A DNA stretch of 64,000 nt from Cervus elaphus (GCF_910594005.1 NC_057815.1:84863552-84927551); one strand, 5' to 3'. Shown: positions 1 through 10,600, counted from the first letter of the stretch. Numbers and translations are program-made. Notes: a model not told the origin generated them from the sequence alone.

Positions 1-95
1 AGTGCGCAGGCGCATCTGGGCTGCAAGCGTCTGCATATTCAAAACGACGGCGCTTAGCTTCTTAAGAGGGTGGAGTTTTCCTGCCCTATGACGTT
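1..95. promoter_or_regulatory. CpG-dense left edge with NRF1-type palindrome
   Basis: Seven CpG dinucleotides fall in the first 93 bases, while the following kilobases have almost none. Positions 3-14 read TGCGCAGGCGCA, a perfect match to the NRF1 palindrome common in housekeeping CpG-island promoters. A CREB-type half site TGACGT follows at 89-94. I infer the shore of a CpG-island promoter whose body lies left of the window. No TATA box, splice donor or coding exon can be tied to it here, so the direction of transcription is unknown. Confidence 0.45.
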
Positions 96-649
96 AAAGG
101 GCCACTCAAAAGATACCTTCACAGGTGCAGTTTAAGTGTCTGTGGTCCCAACCAGCCCCCAACAGGCTTGCACTGGGCAGGATTGGATGCCAAATTCCTA
201 CAAAACCTCTGAGCTGCGTGAAACTGGGAAGGAAAAAGAAATACCCTCCCTCCCCTTGCAACCTAAAGCCAATTTAAATCAATGGAGGCAGTCAAGCAAA
301 GGGGTTGTTTAACAAGTTGTTCCCTTAACAGTTCTGTAACACAAGCTGAAGAATTTCTATTAGTTATCAGTTCCATTAACTCCATGGGGCATGGTTTCAG
401 AAATATTACTGGACTTGGAATCAGAAGAGCCTGGGCTGAACGCAGAATCCATCACATATTTGTTGGGTGACCTTATACATAACCTTCCTCAATTTTAGTT
501 TATCTTTAAAAGTACATCAAAGTATATATTTTTAAGAATGAAAAGTGATACACAAAAGTTATATACATCTATATATTTACCTATCTATCTATAAAATTTA
601 GCCTTTCTAGAGATAAACATCCAAAAAATTTAGGAATTAGAATTCTTTT
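96..649. other. Unassigned sequence next to the CpG-dense edge
   Basis: No repeat family or gene recognised. It is AT-rich towards the right, with a short TATC/TATA-like run near 565-595. A 62-codon open frame at 282-470 matches nothing I know. It could include 5' UTR or first-intron sequence if the left edge is a promoter firing rightwards. Confidence 0.3.
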
Positions 650-1075
650 TTAAGGTAAATCCACATTTGAGTTGCCTTCAGGTTCCATGTCATCCATGTG
701 CCTCTTTTTGTCTTTTTCTTCTAATTTTTTTTTCTTTCTCCGAAAAGAGCTTCCAGAACACATCCTCAAAAGTTGTAACCAGAGCATCCTTAATGATTTC
801 TCGTCCCCATGGAACTGGATGGTACATGTAGTTGGGTAGCAGCTGCCTGAAGCCCTTGTTCTTGGCACTGAGCTGCCCAGTAAGCCTGCATAGCTGGGAA
901 TTGCATAAAATGACAGGATTCTGGCCTATGTCCTTTCCCCTGTCAGAGTCATCCTTTTTTTTTTCTGCAACAGAAAATGGGCTCAGACAAGCATTTCCTG
1001 TTCTTGGCACTGGTGTGAACACTTCAGAATAAGGATTTGCCTCTATCGACTGAAACTTCCAAATCACTAAGAGAA
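650..1075 (-). pseudogene. Unidentified two-frame protein fossil or terminal exon
   Basis: Two overlapping minus-strand open frames (690-1067 and 650-868) look like one lysine-rich protein split by a frameshift. The first frame runs about 110 residues to a KLF/SEKEKK segment. The second continues with RRKKKKLEEKDKKRH and an acidic tail ending NVDLP before a stop. The switch lies near a run of nine A residues on the coding strand (about 729-737), a typical slippage site. Upstream, near 1068-1075, the minus strand reads TTCTCTTAG, which resembles a weak splice acceptor. No polyadenylation signal or poly-A tail was found. I do not recognise the protein. It may be a decayed exon, a truncated retrocopy or chance. 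Confidence 0.25.
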
Positions 1076-1581
1076 TTTCATTATCCCTTGTAAAAATTTC
1101 TCACCTGTGCTCCAATATTGGACAGGGATTAAATCTGGTTTTGGAATTGTTGTGTTTTCAAATGTAAATGAAAATGCCACTTGCTGTCAATTTTGATAAG
1201 CCATTTATATGTAAAATCTCTCTCCCTCTCCTCAAGGTATGGCAGCTCTTTGGAGACTTGATGAATCATTTAACAAGGAAAACCAAGTAGAGTGAATAAA
1301 TGTTCTTTTTTTTCCCATCTTAAAATTTGTCTAATTATTTTCATTGCAGTGTTCATTTATGTTGCCTTTCATCACTAATTCGGATAATGTTTAATAATAA
1401 CGAACAAAACAAACATGATTAACATTTCAAAAAATATTTATGATATCGGTTTTACAAGGTAACCATTTTGCAAATGTGGAACTACAATTTCTGGTGTTTT
1501 CATCCATTATTTTTGATTAAAAAATAAATGTGGAGACCAGTGAGAAGTCATAAGGACTTCACTACAGGAATTCATATTCTA
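1076..1581. other. Unassigned AT-rich sequence
   Basis: No open frame or repeat family recognised. Contains several A/T runs and a pyrimidine-rich patch (about 1219-1234). Confidence 0.3.
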
Positions 1582-1609
1582 AACCAGTAGTTCTCAGAAT
1601 CTGGCATAC

Positions 1610-2398
1610 TTCGGTTGTTGTTGCTGTTCAGTTACTAAGTCCTGTCCAATTCTTGGTGACCCCAGGGACTGCAGCATGCCAGTTTTCCTTGTCCTTCACT
1701 ATCTTACAGAGGTTGCTCAAATTCATGTCCATTGAGTCGGTGATGCTATCTAACCATCTCATCCCCTGCTGCCCTCTTCTCCTCCTGCCCTCAATTCTTC
1801 CCAGCATCAGGGCTTTTCCAATGAGTCAGCTGTTCGCATCAGATGGCCAAAGTACTGGAGCTTCAGCTTCAGCAACAGTCCTCCCAATGAACATTCAGGG
1901 TGGATTTCTTTTAGGACTGACTGGTTTGATCTCCTTGCTGTCCAAGACTCTCAAGAGTCTTCCAGTACCACAATTCAAAAGCATCCAGAGGGATGGGATG
2001 GGGAGGGAGGTGGGAGAGGGGATCGGGATGGGGAACACATGTAAATCCATGGCTGATTCATGTCAATGTATGGCAAAAACCACTACGATATTGTAAAGTA
2101 ATTAGCCTCCAACTAATAAAAATAAATGAAAAACAAACAAATAAACAAAAGCATCGGTTCTTTGGTGCTCAGTCTTTTTTATGATCCAATTCTCATATCT
2201 GTTCTTGACTACCGGAAAAAACGTAGCTTTGACTATATGGACCTTTGTTGGCAAAGTGATGTCTCTGCTTTTTAATATGCTGTCTAGATTTGTCATAGGT
2301 TCTCTTCCAAGGAGCAAATGCCTTTTAATTTTATGGCTGCAGTCACCATCAACAGTGATTTTTGAGTCAAAAACAGGAAAATCTGTCACATCTTCCAC
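1610..2398 (-). mobile_element. BovB LINE 3' portion, antisense, inserted in MER5A
   Basis: Read on the minus strand, this is the end of the BovB ORF plus its 3' tail, with the familiar 'dinucleotide CCATGGGGTC'-type region replaced here by a diverged CCAGGGACTGCAG version near 1661-1675. It is flanked by a 9-bp TSD with one mismatch: CTGGCATAC at 1601-1609 and CTGGCATGC at 2399-2407. An L1 fragment interrupts it at 1986-2145. The frame is broken and no functional enzyme is encoded. Confidence 0.88.
1986..2145 (+). mobile_element. 5'-truncated L1 (bovine type) 3' end inside BovB
   Basis: About 160 bp of the L1 3' UTR. It contains the GATGGGGAACACATGT and AATTAGCCTCCAACTAATAA signatures and ends in an A-rich tail. 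A perfect 10-bp TSD, CAAAAGCATC, sits at 1976-1985 and 2146-2155, so both ends are certain. It is the youngest layer of the nest. Confidence 0.93.
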
Positions 2399-2804
2399 CT
2401 GGCATGCCTCAGAAACACCTAAAAGGCTTAAGAAATAAATGGACATTCCTGGGCCCCATGTCAGTTTCTGATTCAGTAGGTCTTGGAAGGGATCGTAGAA
2501 TATACAGATCCAGAAAATTCCTAGGTGATGCTTCTGTTGCTGCTCAGGGGGATCTCACACTGAAAATTCCTCTAAATCATTCTGATAAGCATATTAAAGT
2601 AATATGAGCAAGAAAAAGGAAGGAAGACTATATACTAAAGTTTTGCTCTGAATCACTTTGTTTTCACAATAATAGATACTTTTTTCTTGCTTTGGAGGTA
2701 TGCAAATTAAGGCTTAGATGTGTTAAGCAACCTCTCAAAGCTACCTAAGAAAGGATGAAACTGGAATTCAAAGGGTTGCCAGTGGGATTCTAAAACTGGG
2801 GTCA

Positions 2805-2960
2805 GGGACTTCCCTGGCAGTCTAGTGGTTACGAATCTGCACTTCAAGTGCAGTGGATGTAGGTTCGATCCCTGGCCAGGAAACCAAGATCCCACACAGG
2901 AACTAAGATTGCATATGCCAAGTGACATGCCAAAAGATTTAAAAAAAAAAAAAAAAAAAG
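2805..2960 (+). mobile_element. CHR-type tRNA-derived SINE
   Basis: Begins GGGACTTCCCTGGCAGTC and has box-B-like GGTTCGATCC at 2862-2871. It includes the AAGATCCCACA body and ends in a run of A residues (2941-2959). The A run shows sense orientation. Confidence 0.88.
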
Positions 2961-3134
2961 CTAGGTTAGAAAATTCAAGCACTTTTTAGGGAAATACATT
3001 TAACATACTTAAGAGAAGCCATCCTAATGACAAATGGCTACTGATACTCAGTCCCAGTTTCTGGAAGACAATAGGAAGCAGTGGAGATTACAGTGACTGT
3101 TAGAAGTAACCTCTGGCTCGGACCGTGTAAATTG

Positions 3135-3632
3135 TTACCATGAGGGATATTATAGACCTGTGCCCCCTCCAAATTTATATGCTGAAGTTCTAACCCCCAG
3201 TACCTCAGAATACAACTTCCTTTGGAGACAGAATCTTTAAAGAGGTATTAAGATTAAATGATGTCATGCTCGGTTGTGTCCGACTCTTTGCAACCTCATG
3301 GGCTGTAGCCCGCCAAGCTCCTCTGTCCATAGAATCTTCCAGGCAAGAATCCTGGAGTGGGTTGCATTTCACATGATAAGCCTAATCCAACACACCTGGT
3401 GTCCTTAGGCGATGAGAGATTAGATTACACAGAGAGATGACTTCGTGAGGACACAGTGAGAAGGTGATCATCTGTAAGTAAAGAAGAGAGGCCTCAGGGG
3501 AAACCAAACCTGCCCACACCTTGAATTTGGACTTCTAGTCTCCAGAACTGTGAGAAAATAAATTTCTGTTTTTAAAGAAGATATCCACTAGTGGTGTCTT
3601 GTTATGGCAGGTCCAGTGAACTAATAAAATAT
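3135..3632 (+). mobile_element. MaLR (MLT1-like) LTR, split by a SINE fragment
   Basis: Matches the ERVL-MaLR LTR pattern. CCCCCTCCAAATTTATATG at about 3162-3180 is followed by CTAACCCCCAGTACCTCAGAAT, and the 3' part holds CTCCAGAACTGTGAGAAAATAAA. It ends with GTTATGGCAG...AACTAATA. A Bov-tA fragment interrupts it at 3268-3374. No internal coding region is present. Confidence 0.8.
3268..3374 (-). mobile_element. Bov-tA SINE fragment, antisense, in MaLR LTR
   Basis: Antisense copy of the non-tRNA body (GTTGTGTCCGACTCTTTGCA through GGAGTGGGTTGC). The tRNA-like head is missing, so it is 5'-truncated. No clean TSD seen. Confidence 0.8.
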
Positions 3633-3661
3633 TGTATGTTAGCCAACTACATCTTCAGATT

Positions 3662-3721
3662 GTTTCCAAGAAGTCAGAAATTTGGCATATAGTTTCCAAG
3701 AAGTCAGAAATTTGGAATAGA
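3662..3721. repeat. Two-copy 30-bp tandem duplication
   Basis: The 30-bp unit beginning GTTTCCAAGAAGTCAGAAAT occurs at 3662-3691 and 3692-3721. The copies differ only in the last few bases. It starts about 30 bp past the MaLR LTR end. Confidence 0.9.
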
Positions 3722-4345
3722 TGTAAAATCTTCTGATTTTCAAGTCTTGGCAACTAAATCAAATGTATTTAAAACATTGCAGATATAATTCTGCAGGTAA
3801 AATAGAAGAGCTAATTTCCATGGTCTGCATGGAATTTGTAGCACAAAATGATTGTATAACAAATGTTAGTGTTCCTTTTTTCTTAGGCAATAGTAAAATT
3901 TTGTGGCATTGTTGGAAACATTGTCATTTATCTTAGAGAGATTCCCCTGGAGTTTTGGAAATAGAAACTTAAATGTGGTCTATTATCTTCCTTTCTTGTC
4001 ATTTCGGTTTGAAGCTGACACCAGAAGACACTCTTGATAGAGCTGAGGTTGAGAAATGTGGAAAGGGAGTCAATTTCTGCAAATTCTGAGAAACAAATAC
4101 AAAGCACTAGAAAAAAGTGAATTTGGGGGAGGTAGAGCAATTTTGTTTTCCAATGAAGAACTGCAACATGGGAGCCATGGTTGTTGTGCCTCTTTTATGA
4201 GACCTCAGTGGACACTTATCAGAAAGATGCAAATGGACAAGAGCAGATTATAGTTACCCATTTTTTCAAAACACAGGCAGAAGGATAAGAAATATGACTG
4301 AAAAATTTTCATTTCCTTCTGAGTAAAGGATGCATTTAAAAGACA
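3722..4345. other. Unassigned sequence
   Basis: No gene or repeat family recognised. Short open frames on both strands (up to 72 codons) have no recognisable motif. Confidence 0.3.
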
Positions 4346-4556
4346 ATTGTGTGGGGCTTCCCCAGTGGCTCAGCAGTAAAGAATCTGCCTGCAACGCAGG
4401 AGATGAAGGTTCGATCCCTGGTTCAGGAAGATCTGGAGGAGGGCATGGCAACCCACTCCAGTATTCTTGCTTGGAGAATCCCATGGATAGAGGAGCCTAG
4501 CATGCTATGGTATACGGGGTTGCAAAGAGTCAGACGGAACTGAAGCGACTGAGCAC
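4346..4556 (+). mobile_element. Bov-tA SINE, near full length
   Basis: Sense copy from the tRNA-like head (GGCTTCCCCAGTGGCTCAGC) through box-B-like GGTTCGATCCC at 4409-4419 to the GACTGAGCACA 3' end. No clear TSD. Confidence 0.9.
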
Positions 4557-4785
4557 ATTCACACATCGGGAAAGTACCAAGGTGACATGCAGGAATCTTA
4601 GCACAAGTTCAGTGGGAATTTGAAGTCTGTCTTCGAACAGAAAAAAAATTTTTGAAAAATTCTTACTTCAGAATCTCTGCTACTAAGCATCATGTTACAT
4701 TCGTCAAGTCTGAAGCTCTCTGCTGTCTATGTTTACTGTAATCTTGGGGAAAAGACTGTATTTCCTGATACAATGGAATTTCATT

Positions 4786-5036
4786 AGAGTGACTCTCAAA
4801 GTTTTTTGACTGCAACCCCAATAAAAATAGTTTTACATCATTGTTTAGTACACACACAGATACATGGATATAACTGAAACAAACATTTTATGAAACAGTG
4901 AAATATTTCATCAAACATCACTATGCATGATGTCTCAGTATTTGCTTTCTATTTCACTTTTCGAAAATATTGGTTACAGTCACCAAATCAACTTTATGAT
5001 CCTCTAGATGGTTTGTAACCCACAATTTAAAAACTT
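4786..5036. mobile_element. hAT-Charlie-like DNA transposon fossil
   Basis: The left end reads CTCAAAGTTTTTTGACTGCAACCC. The right end reads GGTTTGTAACCCACAATTTAAAAA, roughly its inverted complement, as in hAT/Charlie non-autonomous elements. The body is AT-rich and diverged. The exact family is not assigned. Confidence 0.5.
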
Positions 5037-5811
5037 AAGATATTGGAAAAACTGCTTTAAAAATTTTAAGAAATTGAAAGGACCAAGAAGGGTGCGTAGT
5101 CTAATAATTCAGTTTGATCTGTGCATAGCCATAGAAGTTATTCTCAGATTGGTGTAACAGATAGATTAAATGTTAAGATTTAGGAATAAGTTGAGAACAT
5201 ACTACATTTCATGTATTTTTCTAGGTGGTTACATAAATGAACACAAAATTTTAAAGAAGTTTCCTACATCATGGACCTTTCTTCTATGAAGAAGCTGTTA
5301 ATAACAAAGATGTTCATAATGTAATGATCGGTTGTAATAAAAGCCATGAATAAAATACAGCCTCATGAGACAATGGAAAATTACTAGAAGGAGTATATTT
5401 TTAGGTAATATAGTGACATTAATAGTTTCCAAAGGACTAGTTATATGTTTTCTCTAATTATGTTTCAGAAGAGGAAAAGAATAGGTGGAAGGTTATATTT
5501 TGCCAGATGAGTAAAATGAAGAAAGGGAAGGGATAAGAGATAGGGAGCCACCGTGTGTGTGTAAGGAAATGATTTTCATGATAAATTATTGAATGTAAAC
5601 TGTGGAAGGAGAAAGTTGAAGATCTGACAGAGTTCATGGTAAGTAAAATAAGTAGTAAGGTCAGTGAATTAGAGAAAAGATGGGGTTGAATAATTATTGC
5701 AATAATTGCTATTCCAGAATAAATTAGTTGGAAGTGTTATCATAGATTTTAACTTTTGAAACCAAGATTTTAGAAGTTGTACAGCTGCAGATAATAATAC
5801 TTAGTCTACAT
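5037..5811. other. Unassigned AT-rich sequence
   Basis: No coding frame, known repeat or tandem structure recognised. Confidence 0.3.
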
Positions 5812-6516
5812 TTATTGAAAACAGTTGCCAAGGTGATAGGAAAATAGAGCTTGAATTGAGACATTCAGACACTGAGAGACTAAGTTTCTGGATAGATCAC
5901 CTCTAGTAATGTTCAACATCAGAAATGAAAGTGACAAGGTGATGAAACTTTCAGTGATTAAAGAATGTTCAAGAGGTCTACAGATGACTTCGCATAACAG
6001 GACATAACCATACATAGGTTGTAATCTGCTGGTACGTGCTTCAGAAAATCTGTATTTGCCCCCAAGAAGAAGGAAGAAACAGTTTCTTACTATAAAACTA
6101 TGTAAAAAGAATACTGGCTCCAAATCTAGGCCCAGGAGTAAAAAGAGTTTGACATGATCATCATCAATCAATATTGATTGTAGTAACAGTTTTTGTACTG
6201 GTACTAATATCTCCGCATATATACTTGCTTCCTTACTTGTTAAGTGAGGTTCTCCAAAGTCTATTTTAGGTCTCAATACCTCTATGCCTTCATGTATCCA
6301 TGACCAGCCTAGAGAAGAGCACATATACTTAGAAGAGAACTGGCTGAGATGAGTGCATAGATAACCAAGAAGAGAAGAGCTCCTTCCTCTCTCATTATCT
6401 ATCAAGTTTCCACCTAGAACAATGCCTGACAAGCAGAGCGAACTCAGTAGTGTTTTCGGAAGGAAGAGAGAATACAGAAAATCAGGAAGGAAGGAGGAAA
6501 GGTTGCAATTAGGCAC
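5812..6516 (-). other. Long open frame (234 codons), probably not a gene
   Basis: The longest uninterrupted frame in the window. Its first codon is GTG, not ATG. The first in-frame ATG is about 65 codons in, leaving roughly 170 codons. The predicted product is rich in Leu, Ser and Phe with scattered hydrophobic stretches. I see no domain motif, no clear signal peptide and no homology I recognise. No splice sites, poly-A signal or repeat origin explains it. Most likely a chance frame. Confidence 0.15.
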
Positions 6517-7514
6517 TCACGCCTGCTCTGTCACGTCCAGAGCTCCAGGAATACATATCCCAGTTAGACCAAGCAAGGATGGATGAGGTCAAGGCAGGGA
6601 GCTCCCTATTAGGAAATGAGGCAAGTCTTCATAGAGAGGGGGAAATGAAATCGCTTTGGGCTTAAAAAGTCCAGAGCTCCATAGTGGCTGTGTTTATGGT
6701 CTCCTAATTCCCTAGGGAATCGGGGTAGAAGGAAATTGTGTTCCCAACTCAGTGACACTGAAGCTTATATTTAGCCATGACCACTCTCAAAGTTTTGCCT
6801 GCTTCAAAGAAAGTTGTCCTAGACTATTTTTATGAAGCTTTGTCTCCCTGGAGTAAACTGCTGCATTCTGGGGAGAACTGCTGCTCCGTTCCACTCTGCA
6901 CTGTTTTATACTTCTCAAGCAGCCTCCATCCCAGAGGAACCCACAGCCATGCTTCACAGGTAATGGCACTTAGCATTTCTAAGTACTTCAAGTACTTATC
7001 ACCTTGAAGGCACTCGGCAAACCAACTAATTACTCCATAGAAAGGCACTGTGGGAAAAACACGCTTATTCACTTTTAGAAAGGTACAACTTAAGCAAGGA
7101 AGCAATACCAACACATCCACTGACAGGGATGCAGAGGCAGGTGGAGTAGGATCTGGGGCTTGCAAGAGAGTGCTCCCCAAGACCGTGCTAAACATGATTA
7201 CAGATGAACTGTCACAGGCAAAAAGTGGTGACATGCCTTGAATCCCTTGCTGAAAATGATTATATTTAAAGAAATAGCATATGAGTTAATATAAATAAGT
7301 AAGGAGGATTGATTTGATATTAACAAGTAAATAGGTCTATAGGTGTAGGTACATAAGGGTGAGACTCATTAATCTGTGCTAATGCTTTGAATGTTGAAAA
7401 CCCTTTTTCCTTCAAATATTGAGCCTGAAAAATAAAATAACTCCCCTGGCCATACTATTTCATGTTATTCTATTTAGACAGTGTCTTTTACAAATATACA
7501 ATCTATTGTTCTAC
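6517..7514. other. Unassigned sequence
   Basis: No repeat family recognised. Overlapping frames on both strands at 6777-7241 (up to 134 codons on the minus strand) show no motif. A short imperfect repeat of AAGTACTT occurs near 6981-6998. Confidence 0.3.
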
Positions 7515-7790
7515 CTATTTATGCATTCATCCAAAAATGTGTATGGAGTGCTTGATATATACTAGATATTCTGCTACTCATTGATGGTAGTATGGTGTGT
7601 AAGACAGGCAAAATCCTTGTATTTAAGGTGTTTCCTGTCTAATGAGAAGACTGGACACTAAATGAGCAATTAACATGAGCAATTAAATGTCAGAAGAATA
7701 GGACACCATGGATATGGTTAAAGATGATCAGAATCAAGGAAAATTTCCCAGAAAAAGTAATATTTAAAGGGATACATATTTTATACATAG
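7515..7790 (-). mobile_element. L2 LINE 3'-end fossil, antisense
   Basis: The plus strand shows the antisense L2 pattern: TTTATGCATTCATCCA, then GAGTGCTTGATATATACTAGATATTCTGCTACT, then AAATCCTTGTATTTAAGGTG, then GAGCAATTAA. These correspond to the reversed L2 3' region. Heavily diverged. Confidence 0.55.
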
Positions 7791-7867
7791 AAATGACTCA
7801 GATAAAAGGCTGAATTTTACCTAGATTTCTTAACAGTAATAAGACCTAACTACTGACATGTATGTGA

Positions 7868-8076
7868 GCTTCCCCAACGGCTCAGCAGTGAAGAATCCAC
7901 CTACAATGCAGGAGATGAAGAAGACTCGGGTTTGATCCCCAGGTTGGAAAGATCCCCTGGAGGAGGAAATGGTGACCCATTCCAGTATTCTTGCCTGGAG
8001 AGTCCCATGGACAGAGGAGCCTGGTGGGCTACAGTCCAAAGAGTTGCAAACAGTTGGACTTGACTAAGCACACACT
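7868..8076 (+). mobile_element. Bov-tA SINE, near full length
   Basis: Sense copy from AGCTTCCCCAACGGCTCAGC to GACTTGACTAAGCACACAC. Box-B-like GGTTTGATCCC sits at 7929-7939. The 3' end merges into a CA-rich tail. Confidence 0.9.
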
Positions 8077-8598
8077 AATGTATATACTGTTTTATATCAT
8101 TTACACTGTTTTTACAAATTTACTGTCAAGTTAGCTATCCTAACTCCTTTGAGAGAACTGGGATTATTATCAAGTGAAAGACCTAAGAATTAAAAAGGCC
8201 CCAAAAAGTTATAGCAGACAAGACCTGACAACTAAAAATTGTCAGAGGTCCAACTTAGGGTCAGGATTTGACTTCTGTTTATAATGATAATCCAACAAAA
8301 CCTGATGAAGCATTAAGCTCACTCATTCTCAGACTAATTTAATCAGAGAGTCCCTTTTCTAGAAAGGTACTTTCTATGACCTATTTTAACAAGATGCTTA
8401 ACTTTACCATTTGCTTGAAATTAAAGAGGCCCTTTTCTTCCAAAAGAGAATATAACATCAATGGAAGTTTCATAAACAAGTGGTCCTCTAACACTGGAAA
8501 TAAAAGCTCCACAAAGCTGTATCAGACCTCTACATCAATATAGCCAGGTAACCATGACTTTTCTCATGTTTGAAATCATGAAGCAGCAGCATAAGGTG
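8077..8598. other. Unassigned sequence
   Basis: No gene or repeat recognised. AT-rich, no notable open frame. Confidence 0.3.
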
Positions 8599-8612
8599 CT
8601 AAGAGTAAATAG

Positions 8613-8731
8613 TATCATGCTAAGAAGCTTCAGTCATGTCTGACTCTGTGCAGCACTATGGACTGTAGCTTGTGAGGCTACTCCATCCATGGGATTCTCC
8701 AGGCAAGAATACTGGAGTGGGTTGCCATGCC
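8613..8731 (-). mobile_element. 5'-truncated Bov-tA SINE, antisense
   Basis: Antisense body without the tRNA head. A 14-bp TSD with one mismatch brackets it: CTAAGAGTAAATAG at 8599-8612 and CTAAGAATAAATAG at 8732-8745. Confidence 0.92.
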
Positions 8732-8765
8732 CTAAGAATAAATAGGCTCCTATTTAAAACAAATA

Positions 8766-8952
8766 TCAGGGACATTCCTGGTGGTCCAGTGGTTATGACT
8801 TGGCTTTCCAATGCAGGGAGTGTGGGTTCAACCCCTGGTCGGAGAGTTAAAATCCCACATGCCTCGCCACTACAAAACTGAAACATAAAACTGAAGCAAT
8901 ACTGTAACAAATTCAATAAAGACTTTTAAAAGTGGTCCATATTAAAAAAAAA
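8766..8952 (+). mobile_element. CHR-type tRNA-derived SINE
   Basis: Starts GGGACATTCCTGGTGGTCCA, has box-B-like GGTTCAACCCC at 8825-8835 and AAAATCCCACATGCC, and ends in an A-rich tail. Confidence 0.88.
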
Positions 8953-9417
8953 AACAAAAACCCTTAAAACAAACCCACAAATATATGACAAATATATGAC
9001 AGCATATAATATAGAACTTGCCAGGGGAAGTGATTTTTGAATAATTGTTTTAATGCATTTCCTTATTTTCTTGCACAGTAATAAGTACCTACCTGGTAGA
9101 AATACACAAGTAGTCCCAGGTCTTGAACATTTCCATAAATCAGTAGTATTGCCATGCAAAGACTCAGTTTCCCAGCACCCTCCACTGCAATGAAGCAGAT
9201 CGGGGCTGAAAAACAGACATTAACTGGAGCTCGGGTTGTTTGCCTTATTCTGCTACTCTGTATGAAGCTTTTTTGTTTAAGCCAATGCCCCATTTTCTAG
9301 CTGTGAAATAAAGAAGTTGGTGTTCTCAAGAATCCCTATAGACCAAAACTCCATGGTTGCCGAGATGGTGATTGATATACTCATGGTTATATATACACTC
9401 CAAACAGAAGATTTGGC
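8953..9417. other. Unassigned sequence
   Basis: No gene or repeat family recognised. Short antisense frames (up to 77 codons) carry no motif. Confidence 0.3.
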
Positions 9418-9591
9418 ACATTCATTAACAGCATTTATTGAACAATTATTTAGCTCCTTTTTCCAGGCTTGGTGCTACCCACAGAGACAGACACAGTCCC
9501 ATATTCTAGAGAATTAGATTTATATTGATCCAATATTCACATAAATACAAGTAGAGTTCCATAAGATATACTGAATATTTGGAGGGGGTAG

Positions 9592-9691
9592 ATATTCCCT
9601 TTTCCAGGGGATCTTCCTGACCCAGGGATCGAACCCAGGTCTCCTGCACTGCAGGCAGATTCTTTACCATCTGAGCCACCAGGAAAGCCCT
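9592..9691 (-). mobile_element. Bov-tA SINE head fragment, antisense
   Basis: Only the tRNA-like 5' part is present (CCAGGGGATCTTCCTGACCC through GAGCCACCAGGAAAGCCC). The 3' body is missing, the reverse of the usual 5' truncation. Confidence 0.88.
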
Positions 9692-10144
9692 CTATAAGAT
9701 TTATGATATAATATAAAGATAAACAATGTGAAGAGAAGGCACAAAAGGTGAACCTAACTTAGCCTGGGAAGTGGGATATGAAAGTCTCTCTTAAGAAAAT
9801 AACTTTTAGGCTAAGATATAAAAGATGGTAGACGTGATCCAACAAAGAGGGGGAAAGAGTACTGCAGAGAGATGTGATTCAGAAGTGAGCATGATGCGTT
9901 TTTGTAGCTGGCAGTAGTTCATTGTGGGTTGAGAACAGGAATGCGATACAGGGCTAAAGACGGAGCAAGTGGTCAGACTCAGTGCGGTTTGGAGTCTGTG
10001 CTCAGGTTTTAGATGAGAGTAATAGGAACCCGTTCAGATGTTTTAAGTAGTAGAGGTAAATGTGTGTGGATGTGTGTGATCAAAGAGACCCATCTAGTTT
10101 GGATTTGGAAGAAAAAAAATTGTGGTTCACCAGGCAAGAAGTTG

Positions 10145-10600
10145 TGCTGTTTAATTTTATGTGTCAACTACAGTGAGCCACAGGGTACCCAGGGAGCTGG
10201 TGGAACATTATTTCTGGTTGTATCTGTGAGGGTGTTTCTAGAACAGATTAGCATTTGAACTGGTGGATTAAGTGAACCAGATGGCCCTCTGCAATGTGAG
10301 TGGGCGTCCTCCAGTCTGCTGAAGGCCTAAATAGAACAAAACGGTAGAGGATGGTTGAATTCTTTCTGTCTGACTGCCTGAGCTAAGACATTGATCTTCT
10401 CCTGCCCTTGCAGCTCCTGGTTCACAGGCCTCCAGACCTGGACTAGAATCTACACCATCAGCTCGCTGACTCTCAGGCCTTTAAACTACACCTCTGGCTT
10501 TCCTGGGTCTCCCGTTTTCATCACCAAATTGCGGGACTTCTTAGTCTCAAGAATTGTGTGACCCAATATCTTATAATAAGTGTCTTTTTCTTCCGTTCTT
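10145..10600 (+). mobile_element. Old L1 (L1M-type) 3' UTR
   Basis: Contains TTTAATTTTATGTGTCAACT, GTGAGGGTGTTTCTAGAACAGATTAGCATTTG, GAAGGCCTAAATAGAACAAAA and a terminal CTTATAATAAGTGTC. These are in the order of mammalian L1M 3' UTRs. It separates two L2 pieces. Confidence 0.75.

Larger units (their letters stand above)
1582..2575 (+). mobile_element. MER5A-like hAT element split by a BovB insertion
   Basis: The left piece (1582-1609) matches the MER5A start (CAGTAGTTCTCA). The right piece (2408-2575) carries the family hallmarks TTTCTGATTCAGTAGGTCT and AGGTGATGCTTCTGTTGCTG. The two join into one element once the BovB at 1610-2398 is removed. It is a short non-autonomous DNA transposon, long inactive, and the outermost layer of a three-element nest. 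Confidence 0.7.

Noticed and set aside
1653..2096. 147-codon plus-strand frame
   Set aside because: Antisense of BovB running into the nested L1; entirely transposon-derived.
4346..4430. tRNA-like sequences with A/B-box resemblance, here and in other SINE heads
   Set aside because: They are the tRNA-derived heads of Bov-tA and CHR SINEs; none folds convincingly into an intact tRNA with a proper acceptor stem.
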